Shown here: positions 43,997 to 52,006 of the stretch, piece after piece
Layout of the letters: the number at the start of each line of letters is the position of its first letter
How positions within the stretch are numbered: position 1 is the first letter of the stretch
Assembly (NCBI RefSeq): GCF_029382225.1
Contig: NZ_JARLTC010000003.1
Span: forward strand, 85,231 to 149,230
DNA length: 64,000 bases
From: Spongiactinospora sp. TRM90649
GTDB lineage: Bacteria; Actinomycetota; Actinomycetes; Streptosporangiales; Streptosporangiaceae
Direction of reading: 5' to 3'
Translations under genes and position numbers: made by a program
Notes under the pieces: generated by a model
Told to the model about the DNA's origin: nothing
Seen by the model: only the letters and a program-made list of their open reading frames with translations
Database searches by the model: none

Positions 43997-45154
43997 ATGA
44001 CCGCCGCGCCCCATGTCACCATCGACCCGTTCGCCGGCGCCGTCCGCAAACTCGGCGAGCCCCACCCCGCGCGTGCCCTCCTGCGCGCCGCAGGCCCCAT
44101 CGTCGAGGCCGACGCCCCCGCCGGCGGCCCGGTGTGGATCATCACCCACGACGAGCTCGCCCGTGAGGCCCTCGTCCACCCGCACATCGTCAAAGACCCG
44201 GCCTGGGCACCGCTCGGCTGGGACCCCCGCACAGCAGGTCTCGAACCGACCGCCGCCACGCAGCCGTCGCTCACCACCTACGACGGCCCGGCACACGAAG
44301 CCTTGCGCCGGGCGCACGCCCCCCTCTTCACGGCCCGCCGCATGAACGAATACTCCGAACGCATCACGGCGATCGCCCGCGACCTGCTCACCGGGCTCGC
44401 GGACTCCGGCCGAACGGTGGATCTGATGGCCGACTTCACCACCCGGTACCCGCTCACCGTGGTCTGCGACGTACTCGGCGTCCCCCGCGACCGGATCGAC
44501 CAGGCCATCGCGGCCTGCCGGGGCATGTACAGCGAAGACGCCGAGGAGGTAGGAGCGGCGATGGCCGCCTTCGGCGAACTGGCCGTCGCCGCACTGAGCG
44601 ACGGCCGGGACGGCCTCGCCGTCGAATTGCGCGACCGGGTCCCGGTCGAGATCACCGAGACGCAGCTGCACTACCTCATCTTCACGCTCATCTACGCCGG
44701 GCAACTCACCACCGACCCGTCCCTGGGCTTCCTGCTCGCACGCGTCTTCGCCGCCAATAGCGGCGCAGCGGAGTCGACCACGATCGACGAGTTCGTCCGG
44801 GAGACACTGCGCCTGCACGCGCCGGCCCCCTTCAGCCTCTGGCGGTTCACCTCCACCGACATCGAACTCGCCGGGATCCGGCTCCCCGCCCGCTCGCCGG
44901 TGCTCATCGACATCCAGGGCATCAACACCGCCCCCACCAGGTCGATCGGGCCAGACCTCACCTTCGGCGCCGGCCCCCACTACTGCACCGGCGCCCAGCT
45001 AGCCCAACTCGAACTGAAGGCGGTCGTCGAAGTCCTGCGAGCCGACTTCCCCGAGGCCCGCCTCGCCGTCCCTCTCACCGAACTCCAACAAACCGACCTC
45101 GGCGGCATCCAGGGCAGCCGTCTGACCGCCCTGCCGGTCAAACTACGCGGCTGA
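43997..45154 (+). CDS. Atypical cytochrome P450 with altered I-helix
   Basis: 385 residues. K-helix ExxR (VRETLRLHAP) and heme loop FGAGPHYCTGAQLA with Cys330 are intact. The I-helix oxygen-activation motif is AGQLTT (234-239): the usual acidic residue before Thr is Leu237. AGGAGAT precedes ATG 43997. Such a change is expected to impair normal proton delivery, so it may use peroxide or do unusual chemistry, or bind without turnover. Downstream of the DHA2 exporter, probably co-transcribed. Confidence 0.9.
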   Translation: MTAAPHVTIDPFAGAVRKLGEPHPARALLRAAGPIVEADAPAGGPVWIITHDELAREALVHPHIVKDPAWAPLGWDPRTAGLEPTAATQPSLTTYDGPAHEALRRAHAPLFTARRMNEYSERITAIARDLLTGLADSGRTVDLMADFTTRYPLTVVCDVLGVPRDRIDQAIAACRGMYSEDAEEVGAAMAAFGELAVAALSDGRDGLAVELRDRVPVEITETQLHYLIFTLIYAGQLTTDPSLGFLLARVFAANSGAAESTTIDEFVRETLRLHAPAPFSLWRFTSTDIELAGIRLPARSPVLIDIQGINTAPTRSIGPDLTFGAGPHYCTGAQLAQLELKAVVEVLRADFPEARLAVPLTELQQTDLGGIQGSRLTALPVKLRG

Positions 45155-45323
45155 CACCCAGGGTCATGTCCATGCAAGGGTGTATGAATCAGCCGTCGCG
45201 TGCAGACCACTCGCGCATGCCGATTCCCACGCTGGGGTCGACCTCGACCTCGACCTCGACTTCGAGGGCGCCGGGTCGCGGCGATCAGCCGGGTCAATCC
45301 GCCGAGCTTCTGCCCACCGCCCG

Positions 45324-45663
45324 TCAGGGTCCAGGCTGATAGATCAGGTGCAGGACCCCGGTGGCGAAGGTGGCCGAGTGGACCAATCGCAGCGAGGTCG
45401 GACCGCTGTCGGCGAAGAGTCGCTCCCCATGGCCGAGGACGACCGGGTGGATGAGGAGGTGCAGTTCGTCGAGCAGGTTGTCGCGTAGCAGCGATCGCAC
45501 CAAGGTCGAGCTGCCGCTGATGGTGACGTGCCGGTCCGGCCCCTCTTTTGAGGGCGGCGATTTCGCTGGAGACCGGGCCGGGGATGACGGTGGTGTTCTG
45601 CCAGGCCGGGGATGTCAGCGTGGTCGAGGCCACCAGCTTGGGCATCGAGTCGGTCAACACCAG
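45324..45663 (-). pseudogene. RibD C-terminal/dihydrofolate reductase-like remnant
   Basis: Reads SMPKLVASTTL ... WQNTTVIPG ... EIAALKR in one frame and then SSTLVRSLLRDNLLDELHL ... VVLGHGERLF ... FATGVLHLIYQPGP in another, so at least one frameshift lies near 45540. The N-terminal ~60 residues of the family are gone, replaced by integrase-derived sequence. Decayed. Confidence 0.8.
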
Positions 45664-45684
45664 GTGGACCGACACCGGAGACGC

Positions 45685-46101
45685 CCACGAGGCTCGCGGC
45701 TTGAAGCATCGCGGACGGGATGACGTACGGCCGGTGCCGATCCCTCCGGAGCTGGTCGAGATCCTTCGCGAGCATGTCGAAGAGTTCGGGGTCGGCCCCG
45801 ATGGGCGACTCTTCCGGAGCGAGCGAGACGGAGTGGTGGCGTCAACGGCGTACACGGAGGTGTGGCAGGACGCCCGGCTCTTCGCGCTCACTCCAGCTCA
45901 GGTGGCCTCGCCGCTCGCACGTCGGCCGTACGATCTGCGGCACGCGGCGTCTCGCTCTGGCTCAACGGCGGTGTGCCCACGCCAGAGGTGGCCGAGCGTG
46001 CCGGGCACGGTGTTGACGTGCTGCTACGGGTCTACGCCAAGTGCCTGGACGGCCAGGAACAGATCGTCAACCAGCGGATCGAGGACGCGCTTGCCTCCTG
46101 A
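45685..46101 (+). pseudogene. Tyrosine integrase C-terminal remnant 1
   Basis: Matches the catalytic end of the AICE integrase at 60676-62052: PVPIPPELVEILREHVEEFG, TPAQVASPLARRPYDLRHAA (HxxR box), then after a frameshift near 45950 SLWLNGGVPTPEVAERAGHG and the Tyr region VLLRVYAKCLDGQE. No N-terminal half. Reads toward the tRNA-Tyr remnant at 46311. Confidence 0.85.
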
Positions 46102-46273
46102 GACGAGCTGCGCCGTGTGTGAAGGGTCCCGGATGCTCTCTGGGGCTCTTCCGCGTTCCGTGAGAGCTGGTCCGACCTGCGCGAACAGCCCATGATCCAT
46201 TCCGCGTATATTCCGGGAACGGTGACGAACGGCTGCGTCCGGCGGCTCGTGGCTACACGACCCGGACATGCAA

Positions 46274-46294
46274 AGAGGCCCTCAAGGGGCCTCT
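46274..46294. terminator. Perfect hairpin AGAGGCCC/GGGCCTCT
   Basis: 8-bp arms with a 5-base loop, 17 bases from the CCA end of the tRNA-Tyr remnant; the expected position for the terminator of the former tRNA gene on the minus strand. Confidence 0.65.
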
Positions 46295-46310
46295 GAGCTG
46301 GTGTTACTGG

Positions 46311-46369
46311 TGGTGGCAGGTGCAAGGTTCGAACTTGCGTAGGCTGAGCCGACGGTTTTACAGACCCGT
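46311..46369 (-). other. tRNA-Tyr 3' half (attachment-site remnant)
   Basis: The minus strand reads anticodon loop CTGTAAA (GTA), long variable arm CGGCTCAGCC, T arm GCAAGTTCGAACCTTGC, acceptor ACCTGCC, discriminator A and an encoded CCA. The 5' half lacks the tRNA-Tyr D arm (no CCCGAGCGG-type sequence), although GCAGGT at 46390-46395 could fake acceptor pairing. I read it as the duplicated core left when an element integrated in tRNA-Tyr. Confidence 0.7.
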
Positions 46370-46493
46370 CGCAACAACGCTGCGACCTGCATCTTCTCCC
46401 ACGAATCTGGTGATCTAGCCGTGTATTGGCCGTGCCTACTGTAACGAAACCCAATAGTGGTCGTCCCATCATCCTCAGACGCGTGGATCATCG

Positions 46494-46764
46494 GTGACCT
46501 CCCGCACGTGGAGGAACGCCCGCACGATGGCGTTGACGCCCGATCAGGTGAACTCCGACCTTGTGGCGCGGCCGTACGATCTTCGCCACGCAAGGGATTC
46601 AGTGCGACTCAACGCCGGCGTTCCCGCTAGCCAGGTCCTCCAGTCAGCGGGAACACAGCGTTGGCGTTCTACTGAAGATCTATGCCAGTGCACCGACCGA
46701 CAAACCCAGAGGTGGCGCGATGGTCGGTCGCGCGCTGCGCGTGCCGCACGTTGCCCGTACGTGA
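46494..46764 (+). pseudogene. Tyrosine integrase C-terminal remnant 2
   Basis: TWRNARTMALTPDQVNSDLVARPYDLRHA, SVRLNAGVPASQVLQSAG and, after a frameshift near 46655, HSVGVLLKIYASAPTDK: the end of a second integrase of the same family, differing from remnant 1. Cut on its 5' side. Confidence 0.8.
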
Positions 46765-46933
46765 TCAAGGAATGTCTCTTGCGTTACGTGAGTGGCCAAC
46801 AGCCATAGGCCCGCATACTGGTCTTGTCTGATGCATCTCAAGGTCCGGGTGTCCATGTGAGGTCTCGTGACATACTTAACCAGTCGTCCCCAAGACAAGC
46901 GTGACATGCAAACCGGGCGGCTATATTCAACCC

Positions 46934-47626
46934 ATGCCCGAGCGCACCACCTCCCGTGACAGTAACCTCTACGGCTGCAAGCTGACGGAGAGAGACCTCC
47001 GCAGACTGGCCGATCTAATTAATCAGGGCTTCAGCGAGAAGGCAGAGCTCACTGCCTCGGCAACGGTGGACGATGTCACAATTAATTCAAAATCAATCGA
47101 CGAGCTATTGAAAGAAATCGATGACGGCACAGAAGTGCTCAATCGCACCTCAATTCAGTCGGTAGAATATCAGCCCATCTACAGGCGAGCCCGAGTATTC
47201 TTTTATAATGGCTTCACAGGGGTGCTTGTGAATGGCAGCGATCACACCTGGGTGCTAGGCAAGCATGAGGAGCTAGTACGCTTCCTGTCAACAAAAGTTG
47301 ATCAGCCTCGCATACTCGTGCTGCGGATTACCTGGTGGGCATTGATTGGCCTGTCGCTCGCAGCCAACATCGGAGCTCTCGCGGCGATCAGCCAACGGCT
47401 GCCAACTTCCGGAGTGTTTGCAGTTATCTTTGCACTAGCATCCTTCCCGCTATTGGCTACGTTTGCTGGCAGGGCAATCAGAACAGAGAGGAAGAGTGCG
47501 GTAATCCTTCACGATACAAAGCACAGGAAGATCGACCACATAGCGGTCGCCTCACTCGTAGCAGGAATAATTGGCGCATTGGCTTCAATCGTTCAGACTA
47601 TCGTCGCTATCGCATCTGGACAGTAA
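46934..47626 (+). CDS. AT-rich membrane protein, possible defence effector
   Basis: 230 residues from ATG 46934. Residues 1-125 are soluble and mixed alpha/beta (DLRRLADLINQGF, VFFYNGFTGVLVNGSDHTWVLGKHEELVRFLS). Three hydrophobic segments follow: about 136-156, 160-182 and 205-228, with a basic loop (RAIRTERKSAVILHDTKHRK). Codon use is clearly AT-richer than in flanking genes (AAT, ATT, AGA), a sign of transfer. Not recognised; its pairing with the DUF4062 gene suggests a membrane-acting partner. Confidence 0.7.
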   Translation: MPERTTSRDSNLYGCKLTERDLRRLADLINQGFSEKAELTASATVDDVTINSKSIDELLKEIDDGTEVLNRTSIQSVEYQPIYRRARVFFYNGFTGVLVNGSDHTWVLGKHEELVRFLSTKVDQPRILVLRITWWALIGLSLAANIGALAAISQRLPTSGVFAVIFALASFPLLATFAGRAIRTERKSAVILHDTKHRKIDHIAVASLVAGIIGALASIVQTIVAIASGQ

Positions 47627-47944
47627 GAAAACCACCTGACCACCAAACAGGAGTAGCGTGTCACTGCACGTGGTGCAATGTTGAGGTGATTACAATCTGG
47701 TTTGGATGTTCAATACTCTCACCGCGAGTGAGGATATGGTACTGGTTCGCCACACGTGCCACACCAATACACGCTGCCCGCATTGGCTGTCAGATGGTAA
47801 AACGACGGGGCGCGAGCCCCTCTGCGGTGAGTGTCACGCCCGTCAGCTAGAGCTTATGGTAGGCGGCCCGGGTCTCTATGAGGGCCGATAAGCGCTTCCC
47901 GGGCCGATCGCTCAGCTTAGCACGCCAAACTGGAGGGAAAAATA
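47627..47944 (+). other. Intergenic region between membrane protein and DUF4062 genes
   Basis: 318 bases. A 61-codon open frame (47706-47891) with a CxxC pair is present but has no ribosome site and poor coding character; I do not call it. CTGGAGGG at 47929-47936 serves the DUF4062 start. Confidence 0.4.
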
Positions 47945-49063
47945 ATGAATTCTTCTAATCAGAAGCGATACCAGGTTTTCGTAAGCTCAACATATCTAGA
48001 CCTGATAGAGGAAAGGCAGGCGGTGATTTCTGCTCTACTGCAACTCGACGCCTTCCCTGCCGGCATGGAGCTATTCCCCGCAGCGGATGATGATGCATGG
48101 ACGCTCATCAAGCGCGTAATTGATGATTCCGACTATTATCTGCTCGTGATTGGCGGCAAGTATGGCTCAATCGACTCGGTCGAAGATTTAAGCTACACCG
48201 AGAAAGAGTACAATTATGCTGTCGGAAAAAAGAAGCCCGTCATGGCCTTTTTGCACGGCAAGCCCGAGTTGCTCCCACTCATGAAGTCAGAACTTGGCGA
48301 GACAGCTCGGGCTGCGCTTAGTAATTTCCGTGCACGCGTTCAACAAGCTAAACATGTCAAGTTCTGGTCATCCAGCGAAGACTTGCCCGGCAAGGTGGCC
48401 TTGAGCTTCGCGCAATTCGTGAAACAGTATCCTGCCACAGGTTGGATAAGGGCAAATCAGCAAGCAACAATAGAGACACTACAAGAGATTAACGATCTCA
48501 GGAAGAAGATCGCCGAACTCGAGAGTTCAGCAGAAATAAATCGCCACGAACCGCCTCAGGGAGTATCCCACTTAGCCCAGGGATCCCAACAAGCCTCGCT
48601 CCCCGTATGGCTAGAAGCAATCTTCTCTCGACCTCGAAACCTCGATGCCAGAGTAGAAATATGGGTGAAGATCGACCTCACTTGGGATCAGATCTTTGCC
48701 GCCACGGGTTCAATTCTTTTCGACGACTGCGAAGAATCCACTATACATGAGCAACTAAACGGGTGGCTAAATAACTACGAGCGAGTCAATGCCTTAGAGG
48801 AGCCAGCAATCCTTGAGACACTCGCTGATAATAAGATAGATCCAGGTAGCGTAAAGGTAAAATCGATCGAAATATCATTCTCGGAAGACGAATTTCAGAC
48901 CATCTTGGTTCAATTTTTAGCCCTAGGATTAATCAAGCGTAGCGAGCGCCGCCGCAGCGTTACAGATAAGGGTTCATATTGGGCGCTTACGCCATACGGA
49001 GAAACGCGAATAATACAGCTTCGAGCCATCGCAAGTTCCCCGACTCCAGCACTTTCTGACTAG
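47945..49063 (+). CDS. DUF4062-domain protein with C-terminal winged helix
   Basis: 372 residues from ATG 47945 (GGAGGG 8 bases upstream). Residues 8-100 form a DUF4062 domain: YQVFVSSTYLDLIEERQAV, DDSDYYLLVIGGKYGS and YTEKEYNYAV are diagnostic. DUF4062 is a TIR/SEFIR-like Rossmann domain often fused to NACHT or other NLR-like sensors. A helical linker (about 175-200, ETLQEINDLRKKIAELESS) and a C-terminal domain ending in a winged-helix-like stretch (LALGLIKRSERRRSVTDKGSYWALTPYGE) follow. AT-rich like its neighbour. Likely a sensor/signalling protein in defence (inference). Confidence 0.85.
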   Translation: MNSSNQKRYQVFVSSTYLDLIEERQAVISALLQLDAFPAGMELFPAADDDAWTLIKRVIDDSDYYLLVIGGKYGSIDSVEDLSYTEKEYNYAVGKKKPVMAFLHGKPELLPLMKSELGETARAALSNFRARVQQAKHVKFWSSSEDLPGKVALSFAQFVKQYPATGWIRANQQATIETLQEINDLRKKIAELESSAEINRHEPPQGVSHLAQGSQQASLPVWLEAIFSRPRNLDARVEIWVKIDLTWDQIFAATGSILFDDCEESTIHEQLNGWLNNYERVNALEEPAILETLADNKIDPGSVKVKSIEISFSEDEFQTILVQFLALGLIKRSERRRSVTDKGSYWALTPYGETRIIQLRAIASSPTPALSD

Positions 49064-49228
49064 CCATCGAGCATCGACTGCAGTATCCGCAAAAACCACA
49101 GAGTCCTCCTCCACACACCTTGGTAGCCATACCTCGGGAGGCAGCGCCGACTGAATTGTGCGGACTCCTCCGTGTTATTCTGCGGCGCGCCACGAAGCAG
49201 CGTGCACCTAGGCATTTACCATGGCGAT

Positions 49229-49260
49229 CGCACAACCTCCCTGCCGGAGGGGGTTGTGCG
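49229..49260. terminator. Bidirectional hairpin at AICE left edge
   Basis: 12-bp stem CGCACAACCTCC (49229-49240) / GGGGGTTGTGCG (49249-49260), one G-U pair, between the converging DUF4062 and GntR genes. TTGTGCGGACTC occurs at 49156-49167 and again at 49254-49265. Confidence 0.65.
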
Positions 49261-49277
49261 GACTCTGCGGCTCCACC

Positions 49278-50060
49278 TTACTCCTCTCCCGTGCGCCCCA
49301 TCTTTCCGCTGTAGACCAGGGCGAAGCGATCGGCGGGTACCACAATGTCTGCGGTTTCCACCGGCTGCTTTCCTGCGTAGTAGCTGCGTTGGATGGTCAC
49401 CATGATGGAGCCCGAGGCGTGCTTCAGTTGCTCGCATTCATCCGCCGTGCCGAGCCGCGCCCCGACCTCTTCAACCCAGTCGTCGATGACCACCCCGATG
49501 CTCAGCATCCGCTCGACCACTCCCCTACCGGCCAGCATGCCGTCTTCGGGTAGGACAACCGCCGTTCCCCGTGTGGTGGCAAGGGGTTCCCAACTGGTCG
49601 AGAGCATCACGGGCTCTTCGTCGGCCGTGAAGACGTAGTGAGTCCTGACCACGTCTTCTGTGTCGCCTTCTGCCTCGGTGAGCGCTAGACGGTTGCGGAT
49701 CTCTGGTGGTGCCTGGATGGTCTGTGAGTCGTAGGTCCAGCCTGCGGCACGCCCCTGGCGTTCCATGTCCTGCCGGAATGGCGAGCCGTACGGCCTCGCC
49801 CGGTACCAGGCGCGGATCAGTCGTTGTGGCTCTCGTGGCAGGCGGACGAAGGTGCCAGCGCCGGAGCGGGCTACGGCGAGACCTTCAGAGATGAGGACCT
49901 TCAGCGCCTCGGACGCCGTAGACCGCGAGATGCGCAGGTCAGACGCGAGCCCTGGCACGGAGGGCAGCCGGTCGCCTTCACGTAGCTCACCGGAGGTGAT
50001 CTTGGCGCGCAGCTGGTCGGCTACCTGGAGATACAAGGGACGTTCGTCGTCTCGATCCAC
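49278..50060 (-). CDS. GntR-family regulator with UTRA domain
   Basis: 260 residues. N-terminal GntR winged helix (PLYLQVADQLRAKITSGELREGDRLPS ... ISRSTASEALKVLISEGLA) and a C-terminal UTRA ligand-binding domain (THYVFTADEEPVMLSTSWEP ... RFALVY). The same class controls AICE excision and transfer in pSAM2-like elements (KorSA type). GTG 50060. Divergent from 50139 across two adjoining palindromes. Confidence 0.9.
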   Translation of the reverse strand: MDRDDERPLYLQVADQLRAKITSGELREGDRLPSVPGLASDLRISRSTASEALKVLISEGLAVARSGAGTFVRLPREPQRLIRAWYRARPYGSPFRQDMERQGRAAGWTYDSQTIQAPPEIRNRLALTEAEGDTEDVVRTHYVFTADEEPVMLSTSWEPLATTRGTAVVLPEDGMLAGRGVVERMLSIGVVIDDWVEEVGARLGTADECEQLKHASGSIMVTIQRSYYAGKQPVETADIVVPADRFALVYSGKMGRTGEE

Positions 50061-50085
50061 GCGGGTAGCTTGACAGCCTTACCAG

Positions 50086-50100
50086 GAAGCTTCAAGCTTG
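50086..50100. promoter_or_regulatory. Overlapping palindromes GAAGCTTC / CAAGCTTG in divergent promoter
   Basis: GAAGCTTC (50086-50093) shares its last base with CAAGCTTG (50093-50100). A -35-like TTGACA lies at 50070-50075. Likely GntR operator controlling both directions. Confidence 0.5.
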
Positions 50101-50138
50101 CCGGTACACAGCTCGACCTACCCGAGAAGGTTGGGGCG

Positions 50139-50492
50139 ATGTATCGACAGTCCCTCCCATCCACTCAAGCCAGCATCGAGAGCGCCGGCACCTGGGCGCG
50201 CGGTATCGCGCAAGCTGAGTTGCCCGGACTCGCCACCGTGGCCGACGAAGTCGCCCGAGGCTTATTGTCCGCAGCGCTCCGGCGAACTCCGCTCGGCGAA
50301 CAGATCCATGTCCAGATCGACATTACCGGCGAGGGCCTGCACATTGAGGTCCGCGACCCCGGTCTACCCGACCCGACAGGCGGCTTCGAGACGGCCGAAC
50401 TGTCGAGCGTCACCTCGTCCTTTGGCGCGTCCTGCGGGCCGGAGGGACACCGCACCTGGGTACTCCTGCGAAAACAACGGATGGCGTCATGA
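50139..50492 (+). CDS. ATP-binding (GHKL) anti-sigma-like protein
   Basis: 117 residues resembling RsbW-type kinases: VADEVARGLLSAALRR (N-box region without the canonical Asn), IHVQIDITGEGLHIEVRDPGLPDPTG (G1-like) and a degenerate C-terminus. Short for the family, so possibly a non-catalytic variant. GAGAAGG precedes ATG 50139. First of four overlapping genes (to 51421). Confidence 0.65.
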   Translation: MYRQSLPSTQASIESAGTWARGIAQAELPGLATVADEVARGLLSAALRRTPLGEQIHVQIDITGEGLHIEVRDPGLPDPTGGFETAELSSVTSSFGASCGPEGHRTWVLLRKQRMAS

Positions 50493-50836
50493 CCGCACGC
50501 GATGAAGACGACAGCACTCCAGACAATGCCAGCCGACAGGAGAGCGTGGACAACGTGTTCCAGCTGATCTCACGCGCCTTCGATGACGCGGTCGCGGCCG
50601 TGCGGATGATTCCGGAGCCACGGCGTGCCTTTGACGACGCCACCCACCTCGCTGAGAAGGTTCGCGGGATGGCGGACACCGCCGCCCAGGTGCGAGCGGA
50701 AGCCGCCGCACGCGTGCACCGGGCGGAAGGGCTGTCGGTCGGCAAGCTCGCCCAGCGGCTCGGGATATCGAAGGCGCGCGCCGAGCAGTTGCTCAGGATG
50801 GCACGAAGAGCGAGAGACGGCCATGGAGAGAAATAG
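50489..50836 (+). CDS. Small helix-turn-helix protein (paralogue of 52552-52884)
   Basis: 115 residues. N-terminal helices (VDNVFQLISRAFDDAVAAV) and a C-terminal helix-turn-helix EGLSVGKLAQRLGISKARAEQLLRMAR. The same layout and HTH occur in the protein encoded at 52552-52884. ATG overlaps the preceding stop (ATGA). Probably DNA-binding and element-specific. Confidence 0.7.
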   Translation: MTARDEDDSTPDNASRQESVDNVFQLISRAFDDAVAAVRMIPEPRRAFDDATHLAEKVRGMADTAAQVRAEAAARVHRAEGLSVGKLAQRLGISKARAEQLLRMARRARDGHGEK

Positions 50837-51149
50837 GGGGCTCATCCAGCCAGCGACGGTTGCCGCCGATGAGCTACAGCGTGCCCTCTCGGCCTACGGC
50901 ATCGTCGCCGACGTTCACACAGGGAACCGCATCGCGCTCATCTCGGTATGGACCGACCTGGTCGTCTGGACAGATGGGGTGGTCTACCTCTGGTGGACCG
51001 GAAAGGTCTCACCACGTTCCAGGCGGTACGTATACGCGAGCTACGGCGTAGAGCATCTGGACACCGTTGCTCGCGTCGTGGCGCGCCGATTCGACGCCTT
51101 GCGCAACCTTCGACAGCCCTGGTCCGTGGACGGTGCACCATGTGGATGA
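50823..51149 (+). CDS. Hypothetical protein in AICE regulatory operon
   Basis: 108 residues, MERNRGLIQPATVAADELQRAL then ALISVWTDLVVWTDGVVYLWWTGK, LDTVARVVARRFDALRNL. No domain recognised. Start ATG 50823 overlaps the HTH gene end by 14 bases with AGAGCGAGAG-like purines ahead. Confidence 0.65.
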   Translation: MERNRGLIQPATVAADELQRALSAYGIVADVHTGNRIALISVWTDLVVWTDGVVYLWWTGKVSPRSRRYVYASYGVEHLDTVARVVARRFDALRNLRQPWSVDGAPCG

Positions 51150-51421
51150 CACTGAATTGGAACTCCGACGATTTCCCGCCTCGGACGCTGGAACAGATCC
51201 AGGCCAATCACGAAACCCTCATCAGGGTGCGAGCAGCGGCGGCGGTGATCGTGGCGCGGAGCATCAACCTGCAATCGCTGGCTCTGGTCCGTGGCTGGGA
51301 TCTGTCACGTGCGGCCTTGGACGAAGCCGCCGCCAAGCTCGGGATGTCACCGGTCTCAGATGAGGAATGGGAACTCGTCACGGACTGGCGCGGCGGCAGG
51401 GTCGATGGCCCTTCCTCGTAG
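51146..51421 (+). CDS. Hypothetical protein in AICE regulatory operon
   Basis: 91 residues (MTLNWNSDDFPPRTLEQIQ ... LDEAAAKLGMSPVSDEEW). ATG 51146 overlaps the previous stop (ATGA), favoured over ATG 51140. Unrecognised, all-helical in appearance. 51422-51660 contains no supported gene. Confidence 0.65.
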   Translation: MTLNWNSDDFPPRTLEQIQANHETLIRVRAAAAVIVARSINLQSLALVRGWDLSRAALDEAAAKLGMSPVSDEEWELVTDWRGGRVDGPSS

Positions 51422-51660
51422 GGGATGGCAGGGGAATCCCTCCCCTGCCGCCGCGCCGACGCTGGGCACTCTGCCCTGATGATGCCCCTCCCCCGCCTCC
51501 CAGATGACTGCCGACACATCGCGGCCGGTCGTGGAATCGACCCCGTCCCCGGCATATCCGTCCCACACCCCTGTGCGGATATGCGCTCACTCACCGTACG
51601 GGCGCGGTCGCCTCGATCTCTGGCCAGAGCATGCGGCAGCGAGGCGGGGGAGGCTCGCTT

Positions 51661-51996
51661 TCACATCTCATCTGCGCGAATATCGGCGGACACCGTCACC
51701 GCGACACCTTCGTAATCCGATTTCGCCGCATGAAGGTGAATGCCACCAGGGCGTTTGATCCCATCGGGCCACGTCACGGCGCCGAGGGCGGATTGCCATG
51801 CGTAGAAGTCCCGCTCCCGCTGTATCGGGTCGCTGGCGTGACACTCCCCCGCCACAACAGGACCCGCCCCACCGTCCCCGATCATCCACGTGATGGTGGG
51901 CAAGTCCTCGCGTCCGGTGCGCTCTAGAAGATTTCCAAGCGCCCGGTAAGCCTCTTGCTGAGAGTTCAGCTTGTCGTTCTCCTCGGCCGCGGCCAT
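51661..51996 (-). CDS. Hypothetical protein
   Basis: 111 residues (MAAAEENDKLNSQQEAYRALGNLLERTGREDLPTI-type start; then TWMIGDGGAGPVVAGECHA and a beta-rich end). Third gene of a leftward operon 52884-51661. Not recognised. The 10-base gap to the preceding gene supports co-transcription. Confidence 0.65.
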   Translation of the reverse strand: MAAAEENDKLNSQQEAYRALGNLLERTGREDLPTITWMIGDGGAGPVVAGECHASDPIQRERDFYAWQSALGAVTWPDGIKRPGGIHLHAAKSDYEGVAVTVSADIRADEM

Positions 51997-52006
51997 GGCT
52001 ACCTCA

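Noticed and set aside
46282..46593. Minus-strand open frame reading through the tRNA-Tyr remnant
   Set aside because: The characteristic SAYASSNLAPATT end is a conceptual translation of tRNA sequence, a well-known false gene.
47706..47891. 61-codon frame with CxxC between the membrane and DUF4062 genes
   Set aside because: No ribosome site, mixed codon use and no recognisable pattern.
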